Below are positions 34,690 to 44,042 of a stretch of DNA of 50,008 nucleotides, one piece after another. Position 1 is the first letter of the stretch. Every line of letters starts with the position of its first letter. Origin of the DNA: Novosphingobium sp. B 225 (GTDB lineage: Bacteria; Pseudomonadota; Alphaproteobacteria; Sphingomonadales; Sphingomonadaceae); contig NZ_MWLM01000002.1 of the NCBI RefSeq assembly GCF_002198665.1, forward strand, positions 1 to 50,008. The letters run 5' to 3'. A program made the translations under genes and the position numbers. Under the pieces are notes generated by a model. That model did not search any database. It saw only the letters and a list, made by a program, of their open reading frames with translations, and was not told where the DNA came from.

Positions 34690-35447
34690 GCGGGCGGCTT
34701 GAAGGCAAGGTCTGCCTAATTACCGGTACCGGCGGCAGCATGGGCGGAGCGGCAGCCAGGCTGTTCGCCAGGGAAGGCGCAAAAATTGTAGGCTGTGATC
34801 TTAACCCCGATACTTCGCGAACCTGCGTGGAGGCAGTCCAGGCAGCGGGCGGCGAGATGGTTGCGTTGGAACCCTGTGATTTGCGTGACCCGGAAGCCTG
34901 CAGCGCGCTGGTGGCGCTGGCGCTTGAGTCCTTTGGCAAGCTTGACGTGCTCTTCAATAATGCCGCTGATGCGCACATTGGCTGGATAGAAGAGCTATCT
35001 ACCGAGGCCTTCGCTGCCACGCTGGATGCCGAGGTCAATATCGTTTTCAATTTGACCAAGGCTGCGTGGCCGGCCCTTCAGAAGAAGGGGGGCTCAATTA
35101 TCAACATGGCCTCAGTCTCGGCCTGGATAACTTACCAGGCGTTGCCGGGGCTGGCCCATTCGGCAGGCAAAGGCGCAGTGCTTTCGATGACGCGCCATCT
35201 GGCGCTCGAAGGTCGCCATCACGGCATCAGGGCGAATTCGCTCTCACCGGGATTAATTGAAACTGGAGCGACGCGCGAGCTTCTGGCTATGCCCGAATTT
35301 GCTGGACCGATGATCGACAAGATCATGCTCGCCCGGCCCGGGCAGCCGGAAGAGGTGGCTGCGGCTGCGCTCTTCCTCGCATCAGACGAAAGCAGCTTCA
35401 TCACAGCGACCGACATTCGGATCGATGGCGGAACCACGGCTTGGTGA
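34686..35447 (+). CDS. SDR-family protein with His in place of the catalytic Tyr
   Basis: 253 residues from a TTG overlapping the previous stop. The Rossmann loop is TGTGGSMGG, followed by GCDLNPD, NNAA and NMASVS with the catalytic Ser. The expected YxxxK motif reads HSAGK (in GLAHSAGKGAVLSM), so Tyr is replaced by His while Lys is kept. Classical SDRs lose most activity without that Tyr, so the protein may have altered chemistry, work in another protonation mode, or be a binding protein. The rest, including the C-terminal IDGGTTAW, is intact. Within the catabolic operon it could act on an alcohol or ketone intermediate. Confidence 0.88.
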   Translation: MSGRLEGKVCLITGTGGSMGGAAARLFAREGAKIVGCDLNPDTSRTCVEAVQAAGGEMVALEPCDLRDPEACSALVALALESFGKLDVLFNNAADAHIGWIEELSTEAFAATLDAEVNIVFNLTKAAWPALQKKGGSIINMASVSAWITYQALPGLAHSAGKGAVLSMTRHLALEGRHHGIRANSLSPGLIETGATRELLAMPEFAGPMIDKIMLARPGQPEEVAAAALFLASDESSFITATDIRIDGGTTAW

Positions 35448-35472
35448 TTGCTGCGCGAACTGGAGAAATATC

Positions 35473-36402
35473 ATGCCGGTCCTTGGTCTTACAGGGTATG
35501 CGCTTGAAGTTCCCGATCTTGAAGTTGGTGCGGGATTTTACACCGATGCCGGGCTGACAGCTGAACGCACCGCGGATCAAGTGATTCTGCGATGCCGGGC
35601 TAGTGCTCAGCCCGTAGTGGTCCTGGCCCAGTCAGCGGGACCGATGCGGCTGCATCATGTCCGTCTGCGCGCCGAAGCGCTCGATGAGATCAAGGACCTG
35701 GTGCCGCGCCACGGGGGCACCGTGGTTGCGCCGCCCGAAGGTTTCGAATCCGAAGGTCTGTGGGTGCGTGATCCACATGGCGTGCTGTTCAATCTGATTG
35801 ACTGCGCTGCTCTTTCCGAAGTCGTTGCCGAGCCGCCGTTTTCGATCAACGCCCCCGGCCGGATCGTCAGGGTACGTCAGTCGGCCATGCTTCCAGTAAG
35901 CAGCTATCAGCCAGTGCAGCCAAGGCGACTTGGTCACGTCGCGATGTTCACGCCCGATGTCATGGCCAGCGTCAATTTCGTCTGTCAGGCGCTGGGTATG
36001 GGGCTGGCCGACAGGGCGCAGGATATCGTGGCTTTCTGCTGCGCCACGCGCAACAGCGACCACCATGTTCTGGCCTTTGCAAAGTCGCCGGGGACGGGAC
36101 TACATCATGCCAGCTTCCAGGTTGCTGACCCTGATGAGGTTGGCCGTGCAGGTCACGCTCTCGCCGAGAAGACTGGAAAGGGCCACTGGGGATTCGGTCG
36201 CCATACAATCGGATCGAACTTCTTCAATTACATCCAGGACCCTTGGGGGTCGTGGCTTGAGTATTACTCCGACATGGATTTCATCGACGACCATGCGCTG
36301 TGGCAGCCGACGAACTACGGCATGGAAGACGCCATGGCTAACTGGGGGCCGCCGGTCCCCTCGGATTTCGTTCATAACTATCAGGCCAAGACTACGGCGT
36401 GA
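35473..36402 (+). CDS. Type I extradiol dioxygenase-like VOC protein
   Basis: 309 residues, two VOC domains. The catalytic C-terminal domain carries the three metal ligands expected of extradiol enzymes in order: RLGHVAMF (His), GLHHASFQVAD (His) and WLEYYSDMD (Glu). Type I enzymes of this kind cleave catechols next to the hydroxyl pair with Fe(II) and oxygen. The ATG at 35473 is chosen over the upstream open frame; TGGAGAAA precedes it. The closest comparison is to 2,3-dihydroxybiphenyl or HsaC-like enzymes, but the sequence is divergent. It would supply a ring-cleavage step between the hydroxylase and the FAH-family hydrolase. Confidence 0.88.
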   Translation: MPVLGLTGYALEVPDLEVGAGFYTDAGLTAERTADQVILRCRASAQPVVVLAQSAGPMRLHHVRLRAEALDEIKDLVPRHGGTVVAPPEGFESEGLWVRDPHGVLFNLIDCAALSEVVAEPPFSINAPGRIVRVRQSAMLPVSSYQPVQPRRLGHVAMFTPDVMASVNFVCQALGMGLADRAQDIVAFCCATRNSDHHVLAFAKSPGTGLHHASFQVADPDEVGRAGHALAEKTGKGHWGFGRHTIGSNFFNYIQDPWGSWLEYYSDMDFIDDHALWQPTNYGMEDAMANWGPPVPSDFVHNYQAKTTA

Positions 36403-36445
36403 CAATTGAGGTCGCAGCCGTGAGCAACTTTTCGGGAGCAGCAGA

Positions 36446-37288
36446 ATGAAGATTGGCCTGTTCGACACCGGCAAAGGCCCCGAAACCGGGCTGATAGAAG
36501 GCGACTGCATTTATCCGATCGGTGTCCCAGGCGGGATGATCGATCTGATCGGACAGTGGCCGCAGCTGCGGGATTCAATCGCCGCAAGGCGTGCAGCGGT
36601 GCCCGGCCTGCCCCTTGCATCGGTGCGTCTGCTTGCGCCGGTACCCAGACCAGGCAAGATCTTTGCGATCGGGCTCAACTATGCGGATCACATAGCCGAA
36701 AGCGGAATGGGTACGCCGCCGCAGCAGGTCTGGTTCACCAAGGCGGCAACTTCGGTGAACGGACCGTTTGATCCCATCCAGATCGCAGTGGGCGGAGCCA
36801 ACGTCGACTACGAGGTCGAGTTGGTTGCAGTCATCGGCCAAAGTGGCAAGCACATCAGTCGGGAGGACGCCTCGAACCACGTCTTCGGCTATTGCGTTGG
36901 CAATGACGTGACCGAGCGTGCCTGGCAGCACGCCACGCCGCAGTGGTCATTGGGAAAATCGTTCGACACGCATGCGCCAATCGGTCCGTGGCTCACCACG
37001 GCAGATGAAGTTCTCGACCCGCACACGCTTGATATCAAGTGCCTGGTCAATGGCGAAGTGCGCCAGGCATCAAACACCCGCAACCTTGTCTTCGATCTCT
37101 GGGATCAGATCGCCCATCTTTCGCAGGCGATGACGCTCGAAGCGGGTGACCTCATCTTTACAGGCACACCTGGCGGTGTGGGTGCGGCGATGAAGCCACC
37201 ACGCTTCTTGTGCCCAGGGGACGTGGTTCGATGCGAGATCGAAGGGCTTGGGGCGATTGAGGCCCCCATGCGTGACGAGAAGGTCTGA
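36446..37288 (+). CDS. Fumarylacetoacetate hydrolase (FAH) family protein
   Basis: 280 residues. The FAH core is present: KIFAIGLNYADHIAE, the metal ligands in VDYEVELVAVIG (Glu and Glu), GYCVGNDVTERAWQ (Asp), and LIFTGTPGGVG. FAH-family members hydrolyse carbon-carbon bonds or decarboxylate/isomerise ring-cleavage products. In a meta-cleavage pathway it would act right after the extradiol enzyme encoded just upstream. Two bases separate it from the next gene. Confidence 0.92.
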   Translation: MKIGLFDTGKGPETGLIEGDCIYPIGVPGGMIDLIGQWPQLRDSIAARRAAVPGLPLASVRLLAPVPRPGKIFAIGLNYADHIAESGMGTPPQQVWFTKAATSVNGPFDPIQIAVGGANVDYEVELVAVIGQSGKHISREDASNHVFGYCVGNDVTERAWQHATPQWSLGKSFDTHAPIGPWLTTADEVLDPHTLDIKCLVNGEVRQASNTRNLVFDLWDQIAHLSQAMTLEAGDLIFTGTPGGVGAAMKPPRFLCPGDVVRCEIEGLGAIEAPMRDEKV

Positions 37289-37290
37289 AT

Positions 37291-38766
37291 ATGCCGGGTT
37301 ATGATTGCGATGTGCTGGTTGTCGGTGGTGGGCGAACTGGTGTAACACTTGCGCTGTTTCTTGCGTCCGCGGGTGTATCGACGCTCGTCGCTGAACGGGA
37401 AGCCGCTATCTATCCTCTCCCGCGTGCCGCCCACATCGATCATGAGGTTGTGCGCATCCTGCAGAATGTCGGCGTGGCCGAAGAGGTCATGGCGAGCAGC
37501 AAAACAGGCGGCCGGTATGAGTTTTTGACCGCTGACCGGCAAGTGCTGCTCAGTTTCGACTGGACCGAGCCGGGGGCGTCGGGCTGGCCATTTTCGAACA
37601 TGATCCACCAGCCTTCGCTTGAGGCCGCGCTGCGCATGCGTCTCGCTGGGCAGGCGAAAGCGCAATTGCAAACTCAGTCGACCTTTATCGCTTTGAGGTG
37701 CGACGAAGAGGGCGTTGAAGCCAGTTTCGAGACCCCAGACGGTCCGAGGATCATCCGCGCACGCTATCTGGTCGGAGCTGACGGGGCGCGTAGCCCGGTG
37801 CGCGAGGCAGCGGGGATCGAAATCGACGACCTGGGTTTCGACGAACAATGGCTGGTAGTCGATACCATCGTCCTTGATGCATCCCGTTTGCCTGACCGCA
37901 ACTTGCAGATCTGTGACCCGGCAAGGCCGACCACTTGCGTGCTGATGGGCAATGGCCGTCATCGCTGGGAATTCATGATGAAGGAAGGCGAACAGTCCGA
38001 CGCGGTGCTGCAAGATTCGTTCATCGCCGAATTGTTGCGACCCTGGGACGTTGACGGCGCCGTGAGCATAGAGCGCAAGGCGGTTTACCGTTTCAACGCA
38101 CGGCTGGCGAAGCAATGGCGGTCCGGACGGGTCCTGCTGGCCGGTGATGCTGCGCACCAGATGCCGCCTTTCGCCGGACAAGGGATGTGTTCGGGGCTGC
38201 GCGACGCGGCCAATCTCTGGTGGAAGCTCGCCGACGTGATCGACGGCGTGGTAAGTGCTGACGCGCTGGACGCCTATCAGGCCGAGCGTGAGCCGAACGT
38301 TCGCGGAATAATCGAGATGGCAATCTTCATGGGACAGACCGTGTGTGTCGCTGACCCGGAACAAGCCGCCGCACGCGATGCGGCCATGCTGGCTGACCGC
38401 GCTGCGGGCAAGAGTCCCGACGGCGCGACGTCCTATCCACCGATCAGTGCGGGCCGGATCCTGCCGGGTTCCGAAGGGGCGGGTTCCTATTTTCCGCAGC
38501 CTTGGTCGCGCGGCGACCAGCCGACGCGCCTGGACGAGGTAACCGGTCCCGGCGCCATTCTGTTGTCGCGCGTCGCCATGGTGGGCTCCGGACAAGGAGG
38601 CTTACGGATAATGCTGACGTCAGATCCAGCACTGGCTTTCTGCCAGGCCGAGCTTGAAGGCTGGCTCGATCGCCATGGCGCAAAAGCCGTCCTCGTCCGC
38701 CCTGATCACTACGTTTTTGGCACCGGGACCGGCGAACAATTGCTGCACGCCTGGGCTTCGGCCTGA
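37291..38766 (+). CDS. FAD-dependent phenol-type hydroxylase (MhpA/PheA family)
   Basis: 491 residues. Group A flavin monooxygenase motifs are complete: GGGRTG (residues 12-17) near the N-terminus, the DG motif VGADGARSPVRE and the GD motif VLLAGDAAHQMPPFAGQGM. A thioredoxin-like C-terminal segment, typical of MhpA/TfdB relatives, may be represented by the last ~80 residues. The enzyme should hydroxylate a phenolic ring ortho to the existing hydroxyl using NAD(P)H and oxygen, making a catechol for the extradiol enzyme. Long antisense frames here are shadows of high GC content. Confidence 0.92.
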   Translation: MPGYDCDVLVVGGGRTGVTLALFLASAGVSTLVAEREAAIYPLPRAAHIDHEVVRILQNVGVAEEVMASSKTGGRYEFLTADRQVLLSFDWTEPGASGWPFSNMIHQPSLEAALRMRLAGQAKAQLQTQSTFIALRCDEEGVEASFETPDGPRIIRARYLVGADGARSPVREAAGIEIDDLGFDEQWLVVDTIVLDASRLPDRNLQICDPARPTTCVLMGNGRHRWEFMMKEGEQSDAVLQDSFIAELLRPWDVDGAVSIERKAVYRFNARLAKQWRSGRVLLAGDAAHQMPPFAGQGMCSGLRDAANLWWKLADVIDGVVSADALDAYQAEREPNVRGIIEMAIFMGQTVCVADPEQAAARDAAMLADRAAGKSPDGATSYPPISAGRILPGSEGAGSYFPQPWSRGDQPTRLDEVTGPGAILLSRVAMVGSGQGGLRIMLTSDPALAFCQAELEGWLDRHGAKAVLVRPDHYVFGTGTGEQLLHAWASA

Positions 38767-38807
38767 TCTTTACAAATTCGTGAGCCGAATCAGCGAAGGG
38801 ATTCAAT

Positions 38808-39749
38808 TTGACCAAGCCACAAGACATCGCGCAGCCAGTTGGGAAGGGGCAGTCCGGGGAACCCAAAAAGGTACTGCTGGTCGGTGCGACCGGCTTTCTT
38901 GGCGCGAAGATTCTCGCAAATCTGGCGCAAGACACCAGCGTCAAGGTCTCTGCCATGTCGCGCAAGGACCGGCCCTTCGACGCCGCGACGTGCGTCGAAT
39001 GGGTTCGCGGCGACCTGATGGATCCGGCATCGCTGGACAAGGTGCTGGCCGGCGTGGACGTCGTGGTGAGCTCTGCCAATGGCTACATGAAAGAGAGCAT
39101 CGAGACAGACTTTCAAGGAAACAGAAATCTGGTTGATGCGGCCAAGCGGGCCGGCGTTGGCCGGTTCGTCTTTCTCAGCATCGTCGCCTGCGAGAAGGCG
39201 GTAGATGTGCCGCACTTCCATGCCAAAAAGGTCGCCGAAGACCTCATTGTCGAAAGCGGTGTTCCATACATTTTTGTCAGGGCCCCGGCCTTCCTCGACC
39301 AAAGTGCCGACTACGTAGCGGACGCGGTCAAAGCGGGGCGGTTCTATGCAGTCGGGGACAAGACGACCCGCTGGTCCTATGTGCTGACCGACGATCTTGC
39401 CGCCAATCTGGCCAGTGCAGCCAGCAACCCAGGCGCCGAGATTGTCAACCAGACGATCGACATTGGATGGCGCGACGGTCCCAAGAGCCAGGAAGAGTTA
39501 GCGCGGATCATTTCCCACCTTCTCAACAAGCCACTATCCATCTGGACTGTGCCCTGGATCGTCTTCCGGCTGCTGGCGCGCCCGGTAAGGCTGTTTTCGG
39601 AGCTGGGCTTCGATCTGATGCAGATGTTCCTTTTCTTTCGAAAGGGCGAATTCGTGTCCGAGATTTCGCGTCAGGAACAGTTTTTCGGTCCCGCGCCAAC
39701 TTCGCGTGACGCGATCGCTCGCTGGGCAAAGGCGAATTCGCTGATCTGA
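38808..39749 (+). CDS. NAD(P)-binding atypical SDR (NmrA/isoflavone-reductase-like)
   Basis: 313 residues from a TTG start with GAAGGGA upstream. The Rossmann motif VLLVGATGFLGAKIL is at about residues 23-37. It is followed by GDLMDPASL, VGRFVFLSIVA, FHAKKVAEDLIVESGVPYIFVRAPAF and a C-terminal half with hydrophobic helices. This pattern marks the atypical SDR a5-like group that reduces double bonds or acts on carbonyls, or only senses NADP. The active-site Tyr is not apparent (HFHAKK replaces YxxxK). Same operon, 41 bases after the hydroxylase. Confidence 0.85.
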   Translation: MTKPQDIAQPVGKGQSGEPKKVLLVGATGFLGAKILANLAQDTSVKVSAMSRKDRPFDAATCVEWVRGDLMDPASLDKVLAGVDVVVSSANGYMKESIETDFQGNRNLVDAAKRAGVGRFVFLSIVACEKAVDVPHFHAKKVAEDLIVESGVPYIFVRAPAFLDQSADYVADAVKAGRFYAVGDKTTRWSYVLTDDLAANLASAASNPGAEIVNQTIDIGWRDGPKSQEELARIISHLLNKPLSIWTVPWIVFRLLARPVRLFSELGFDLMQMFLFFRKGEFVSEISRQEQFFGPAPTSRDAIARWAKANSLI

Positions 39750-39822
39750 ACCGCTTTGTCGCCAGGTCGCGCCAGGCCTGCAACACGTGCGTCGTTTTTG
39801 AAACCCCATCAAGGAGCAGATC

Positions 39823-40890
39823 ATGTACCCACTTGAGACCGGTAGCTTTGCCCCTCGCAATCATTGGTATGTCGCTGCATGGTCATCGGAAATCACGCGA
39901 TCACCGATAGAACGCATCCTGCTCGGGGATTCGGTTGTTTTCTTCCGGACCACTGACGGTGCAGTTGCGGCACTTGCCGGAATTTGCCCGCACCGCGGAT
40001 TTCCCCTCGCCAAGGGCGAGCTGATTGCCGACGAGATTGAATGCCCTTATCATGGGTTGCGGTTTCGGGCAGATGGCGCCTGCACTCTTGTTCCTTCCCA
40101 AAAGGTGGTGCCCGGGGCTTGCCGCTTGCGGACCTATCCCGTCACCGAGCGCTGGCAATGGGTCTGGATATGGATGGGGGACCCCGAGCTGGCCGACGAA
40201 GCCCTGATTCCGGATCATTTCGAAGCCAAGTTGACGGACCCGGAGTTTCGCTGCGCAGGCGGTAACTATTTCGACGTACCAGGGCGATACGTACTCCTCC
40301 ATGACAACCTTCTGGACCTCAACCACGTCCCGTTTCTTCATAAAGGAACCTTCGGCGGTGACGGCGGAGGCGCGATCCAGATTCCCGAAGTAACCTCGGG
40401 AGAGAACTGGATTTCCTGTACGTTCACGCAGCCAGCGATTGATTGCCCACCGTTTCTTGTTGAACTTTTGAGCTATTCCGGTCTCGTCTCGCGCAAGTAC
40501 GTCAGCTATTTCTACGCGCCATGCCTGCACGTCATACTTGATTCAATCAGCGCACTGGATGCCGAAACGGGCGAAGCAAAGCCGCTTGGCGCATTGCTTC
40601 ACATCCATGCCGTGACCCCGGCAACCGAAAGGAGCTCCCACTACTTCCAGGGCGAGGGGCAGAATTTCTCGCATACCGAGCCGTGTCTGTCGAAGGCGTT
40701 TCGCTCAAGCGAGATGGTTAAGGCGGCGTTGGAGGAAGACGTGTCTGCCGCGATCGAGATCGAGAAGAGCATCGAGCTCACAAATGGGACTTTGCCAGAA
40801 ATTCTTTTGCTTGCGGACAAGGCTGCGGTCCTGGGGCGCAGGATGATCCAGGGTCTGATCAACCAGGAGAAAACAGCAGTACGGGGCTGA
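39823..40890 (+). CDS. Rieske non-heme iron oxygenase (VanA/O-demethylase-like)
   Basis: 355 residues. The Rieske cluster is bound by CPHRGFPL and CPYHGLRF (C-x-H and C-x-x-H), and the mononuclear iron site is in the LLDLNHVPFLHKG segment (D/H-x2-H-x4-H). The start has CAAGGAG upstream. Length and the YPLETGSFAPRNHWYVAAW opening match the single-component VanA-type group that demethylates aryl ethers or hydroxylates rings. It needs a ferredoxin and reductase; neither is in this operon, so they must be supplied from elsewhere. Last enzyme before the TonB receptor. Confidence 0.92.
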   Translation: MYPLETGSFAPRNHWYVAAWSSEITRSPIERILLGDSVVFFRTTDGAVAALAGICPHRGFPLAKGELIADEIECPYHGLRFRADGACTLVPSQKVVPGACRLRTYPVTERWQWVWIWMGDPELADEALIPDHFEAKLTDPEFRCAGGNYFDVPGRYVLLHDNLLDLNHVPFLHKGTFGGDGGGAIQIPEVTSGENWISCTFTQPAIDCPPFLVELLSYSGLVSRKYVSYFYAPCLHVILDSISALDAETGEAKPLGALLHIHAVTPATERSSHYFQGEGQNFSHTEPCLSKAFRSSEMVKAALEEDVSAAIEIEKSIELTNGTLPEILLLADKAAVLGRRMIQGLINQEKTAVRG

Positions 40891-41033
40891 GAGTCAGGTC
40901 CCTGTCTGGCCGCCGATGCACCTGCAGCCAGAGTGCTTGGCTGAGTGCTGAATCAAGGATAATTGAACGGTATTCCCGGCATAAGAAATAACAATTTTCG
41001 GACCTGCACGGCACCTCCTACACCGAATCAAAC

Positions 41034-41050
41034 GGCTCTCGTGAAGAGCC
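41034..41050 (+). promoter_or_regulatory. Hairpin GGCTCT-CGTGA-AGAGCC next to the second receptor's ribosome binding site
   Basis: A 6-bp perfect stem with a 5-base loop ends three bases before the GGGAGG (41053-41058) of the TonB receptor. In that position it could affect transcript stability or translation. No further evidence. Confidence 0.25.
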
Positions 41051-41065
41051 TTGGGAGGATCTGCG

Positions 41066-43228
41066 ATGAAAGTGACCATGCCTGCGTCCGTTTGCATTCT
41101 GACTCTGGCCTTTTGCCTTGCGCAGCCAGCCTTTGCTCAGGAGTCCGACACAGCGGCACCCAAGGACGAGACTGCGGGGGGATTGGATGAAATCGTAGTA
41201 ACTGCGCAAAAGCGCGAAGAGCGGTTACAGAATGTACCGGTCGCCGTGACGGCCTTCTCGGCAGACTCGCTTGAAGGTAAAGGCGTCCGGACAATGACGG
41301 ACCTGGGCATGGTTACGCCGGGTCTAGTTTTCCCGACTTCCGGGATCGGCGGCTCGCCCCGCATCCGGGGCGTTGGCACCCAAATTTCCGTTGCCGGCAA
41401 CGAGAACTCGGTCGCGACCTATGTCGATGGGGTCTATTTCCCTTCTGCCGGTGCCAACGTCATGGCGTTCAACAATATCCAGCAGGTTGCGGTCCTTAAA
41501 GGGCCGCAAGGAACCTTGTTTGGTCGCAACGCAACCGGCGGTCTCATTCAGATTACAACACTCGATCCAGGCGGTGCGTTCAATGGCAATGCTGAGATTG
41601 GCTATGGTAACCGCGATACGATCAGCGGAAATGCCTATCTCGGCGGCAGCCTCTCAGACGGATTGGCTACCGATCTGGCGGTCAGCTACAAGAACCGCCG
41701 CGACGGCTTCGGCACGAACCTGTTCAATGGACAGGATGTCGGAGCGTCTGAATCGTTTGCCGCGCGCAGCAAGTGGAAGGCAAAGCTGGGGCCTGACACA
41801 AGCGCAACGGTGATCCTGGACTACACCCACATCAAAGGCAGCTTTCCTGCTTACCGACCGGCTCCCGGGACCTTGCCATTGACCGGAGTAGCGTTCGCTG
41901 GCGACAAGTTTGACGTCAATTCCGATGTTCAACCGCTGTCGGACAGCGAAGATTATGGGGTCAGCCTCAATCTCAGCCACGACTTCGGCGGGGCCAAGCT
42001 TGTCAGCATTTCGGCGTACCGTCACGGCGACTGGAAGTTCGCATTTGACTCCGAATCCCTGCCGCTCCCGATCGTGAGTGCGAGCGGGACGGTTCCGGAT
42101 CGGATGTACAGCCAGGAGTTGCAGCTGGTTTCGAGCGGCCAGGGATCGCTCAACTGGGTTCTGGGGCTCTACTATTTCAATCGCAAGAGCGGCTTCGTTC
42201 CGGCTCAGTTGCAGGCCCCCGCACTTGGCTTCATCCAGGACTTCACCACCCGGCAGAACACTGAGTCCTTTGCCGGTTATGGCCAGGCGACCTACAAGAT
42301 CAGTGATCAGACCGCTGTTACGCTCGGCCTGCGACTGACCACTGAAACGAAAAGTTTCGCGGCAAACGGAGTGTTCCATTCGCTCGCTCCAGTCTTCGAC
42401 GCTCCGCTCGGCCCGACCGCACGCAGCGACAAGGTGACCAAGCTGACCTGGCGAGCGGCGATCGACCATCACCTTAATCAGGATGTGATGATTTATGCCT
42501 CGTACAATCGCGGCTTCAAGAGCGGAGGATACGATCCGACCAGCGTTGCGGTCGCTTCCTATATCCGACCTGAAGTGCTCGATGCGTTCGAGTTGGGTCT
42601 AAAGAGCGAGCTGCTCGATCGCCATCTGCGCATCAATGGCTCGGCATACTACTATGATTTCAAGGATATCCAGCTCAACACGTACATTAACGGACTGCCG
42701 GCAGTGTACAACGGCAGGCAGGCCAAAACCTATGGCTTTGATCTGGATGTTACCGCTATGCCCGCGACAGGACTGACCCTGACTGCCGGCCTAGGCTATG
42801 TCCATGCCCGGTTTGAGGACTTCCTGATTTCGCAGACTGCGGCGCTTCCCGCCGGGGGAATTACCCAACTGCCTGACGGCAGTGCGAAGGGCAGGCGTTT
42901 GCCCAACACGCCGGATTGGACGGTCAATCTTGGTATCGAATACAAAGTGCCGCTGGGCGAAGCGGAGCTGACATTATCGGGCGACTACTTCCACTCCAGC
43001 AAGTGGTTCTCGGCTCCTGAAAACCGCAGCCAACAGCCAGCCTATTCGCTGGTCAATGCCTCGGCCAAGCTCTCATTTGCCGACGATCGTTACAGCCTGA
43101 TGTTTTGGGGCAAAAACTTGGGCGATGTCGCCTATGCCAGCCAGCTTTTCAATCAGGTACCGGTTGCGGACGTTGTGGCCTTCGCTGACGGCCGGACCTT
43201 CGGTGTCACCTTTGGGGCCAAATTCTGA
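41066..43228 (+). CDS. Second TonB-dependent outer-membrane receptor
   Basis: 720 residues from an ATG seven bases after GGGAGG. Signal peptide residues 1-24 end in AFA; the TonB box is LDEIVVTAQ; the plug shows SPRIRGVGTQ, VATYVDGVYFP and VAVLKGPQGTLFGRNATGGLI; the barrel ends FGVTFGAKF with C-terminal Phe. It presumably imports the substrate of the surrounding operon. It differs from the receptor at 20462, so the two probably take up different or related compounds. A 175-base gap before it suggests an internal promoter, and a 106-base gap follows. Confidence 0.95.
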   Translation: MKVTMPASVCILTLAFCLAQPAFAQESDTAAPKDETAGGLDEIVVTAQKREERLQNVPVAVTAFSADSLEGKGVRTMTDLGMVTPGLVFPTSGIGGSPRIRGVGTQISVAGNENSVATYVDGVYFPSAGANVMAFNNIQQVAVLKGPQGTLFGRNATGGLIQITTLDPGGAFNGNAEIGYGNRDTISGNAYLGGSLSDGLATDLAVSYKNRRDGFGTNLFNGQDVGASESFAARSKWKAKLGPDTSATVILDYTHIKGSFPAYRPAPGTLPLTGVAFAGDKFDVNSDVQPLSDSEDYGVSLNLSHDFGGAKLVSISAYRHGDWKFAFDSESLPLPIVSASGTVPDRMYSQELQLVSSGQGSLNWVLGLYYFNRKSGFVPAQLQAPALGFIQDFTTRQNTESFAGYGQATYKISDQTAVTLGLRLTTETKSFAANGVFHSLAPVFDAPLGPTARSDKVTKLTWRAAIDHHLNQDVMIYASYNRGFKSGGYDPTSVAVASYIRPEVLDAFELGLKSELLDRHLRINGSAYYYDFKDIQLNTYINGLPAVYNGRQAKTYGFDLDVTAMPATGLTLTAGLGYVHARFEDFLISQTAALPAGGITQLPDGSAKGRRLPNTPDWTVNLGIEYKVPLGEAELTLSGDYFHSSKWFSAPENRSQQPAYSLVNASAKLSFADDRYSLMFWGKNLGDVAYASQLFNQVPVADVVAFADGRTFGVTFGAKF

Positions 43229-43334
43229 TTGAGCGCCTTCAGGGGGACGAATTTCGTGTGGCGCGAATTCTCTTCGCGTCAAACGAAGGCCGCTCGTTTC
43301 TAACAGTTGCGTAGTCCATTGAAGTTCGGATGAA

Positions 43335-44042
43335 ATGACGAAGCTGTTCTCAGATGCAAAGTCAGCGCTCGAAGGGCTACTGCACGACGGGATGCTGATT
43401 GCCGCTGGCGGATTTGGGCTGTGCGGCATTCCATCGCTCTTGATCGATGAGGTCGCGGAAAGCGGGGTCAGTGGCCTTACCATTGCCAGCAACAATGGCG
43501 GGCTTGATGGTGAGGGGTTGGGCAAGCTGCTGCGCTCGCGTCAAATCCGCAAGATGATTGCCTCCTATGTGGGCGATAACAAGGAATTCGAACGACAGTA
43601 CCTTGCCGGTGAGGTCGAGATCGAATTCTGCCCACAAGGCACATTGGCAGAGCGGATGCGGGCTGGTGGCGCAGGCATCCCGGGTTTCTATACAAAAACC
43701 GGGGTCGGGACGTTGGTGGCTGAAGGCAAGGAAACCAAGCACTTCGACGGAGAAGAATACATCCTCGAGCGCGGCATTCTGGCGGATCTGGCCCTGGTAA
43801 AGGGGTGGAAGGCCGACACTGCGGGCAACGTGGTGTTCCGTAAAACGGCGCGCAACTTCAACGTGCCCGCCGCCACTTGCGGACGGATCTGTGTAGTAGA
43901 AGTGGAAGAGGTCGTGGAGCCTGGTGCACTGGCTCCTGACGGAATTCATTTACCGGGAGTCTACGTCCATCGTTTGATCGACGGTGGCCAATACGAAAAG
44001 CGAATTGAATTTCGCACTGTTCGTCAGCCGGCTGCAGCCTGA
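43335..44042 (+). CDS. 3-oxoacid CoA-transferase subunit A
   Basis: 235 residues. The family motif GGFGLCGIP at about residues 26-34 and the glycine-rich ASNNGG segment mark the alpha subunit of heterodimeric 3-oxoacid CoA-transferases (PcaI, ScoA). Together with subunit B it moves CoA from succinyl-CoA to a 3-oxo acid, activating it for thiolysis. It overlaps subunit B by one base. In this cluster it would handle an oxo-acid released by ring cleavage. No thiolase gene follows in the window. Confidence 0.93.
   Translation: MTKLFSDAKSALEGLLHDGMLIAAGGFGLCGIPSLLIDEVAESGVSGLTIASNNGGLDGEGLGKLLRSRQIRKMIASYVGDNKEFERQYLAGEVEIEFCPQGTLAERMRAGGAGIPGFYTKTGVGTLVAEGKETKHFDGEEYILERGILADLALVKGWKADTAGNVVFRKTARNFNVPAATCGRICVVEVEEVVEPGALAPDGIHLPGVYVHRLIDGGQYEKRIEFRTVRQPAAA

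Noticed and set aside
37105..38595. 496-codon minus-strand ORF
   Set aside because: Antisense to the FAH and flavin hydroxylase genes, which have complete catalytic motifs; high-GC shadow.
43262..43278. Hairpin CGCGAA-TTCTC-TTCGCG after the second TonB receptor
   Set aside because: Stem only 6 bp and no T run follows; too weak to call a terminator.
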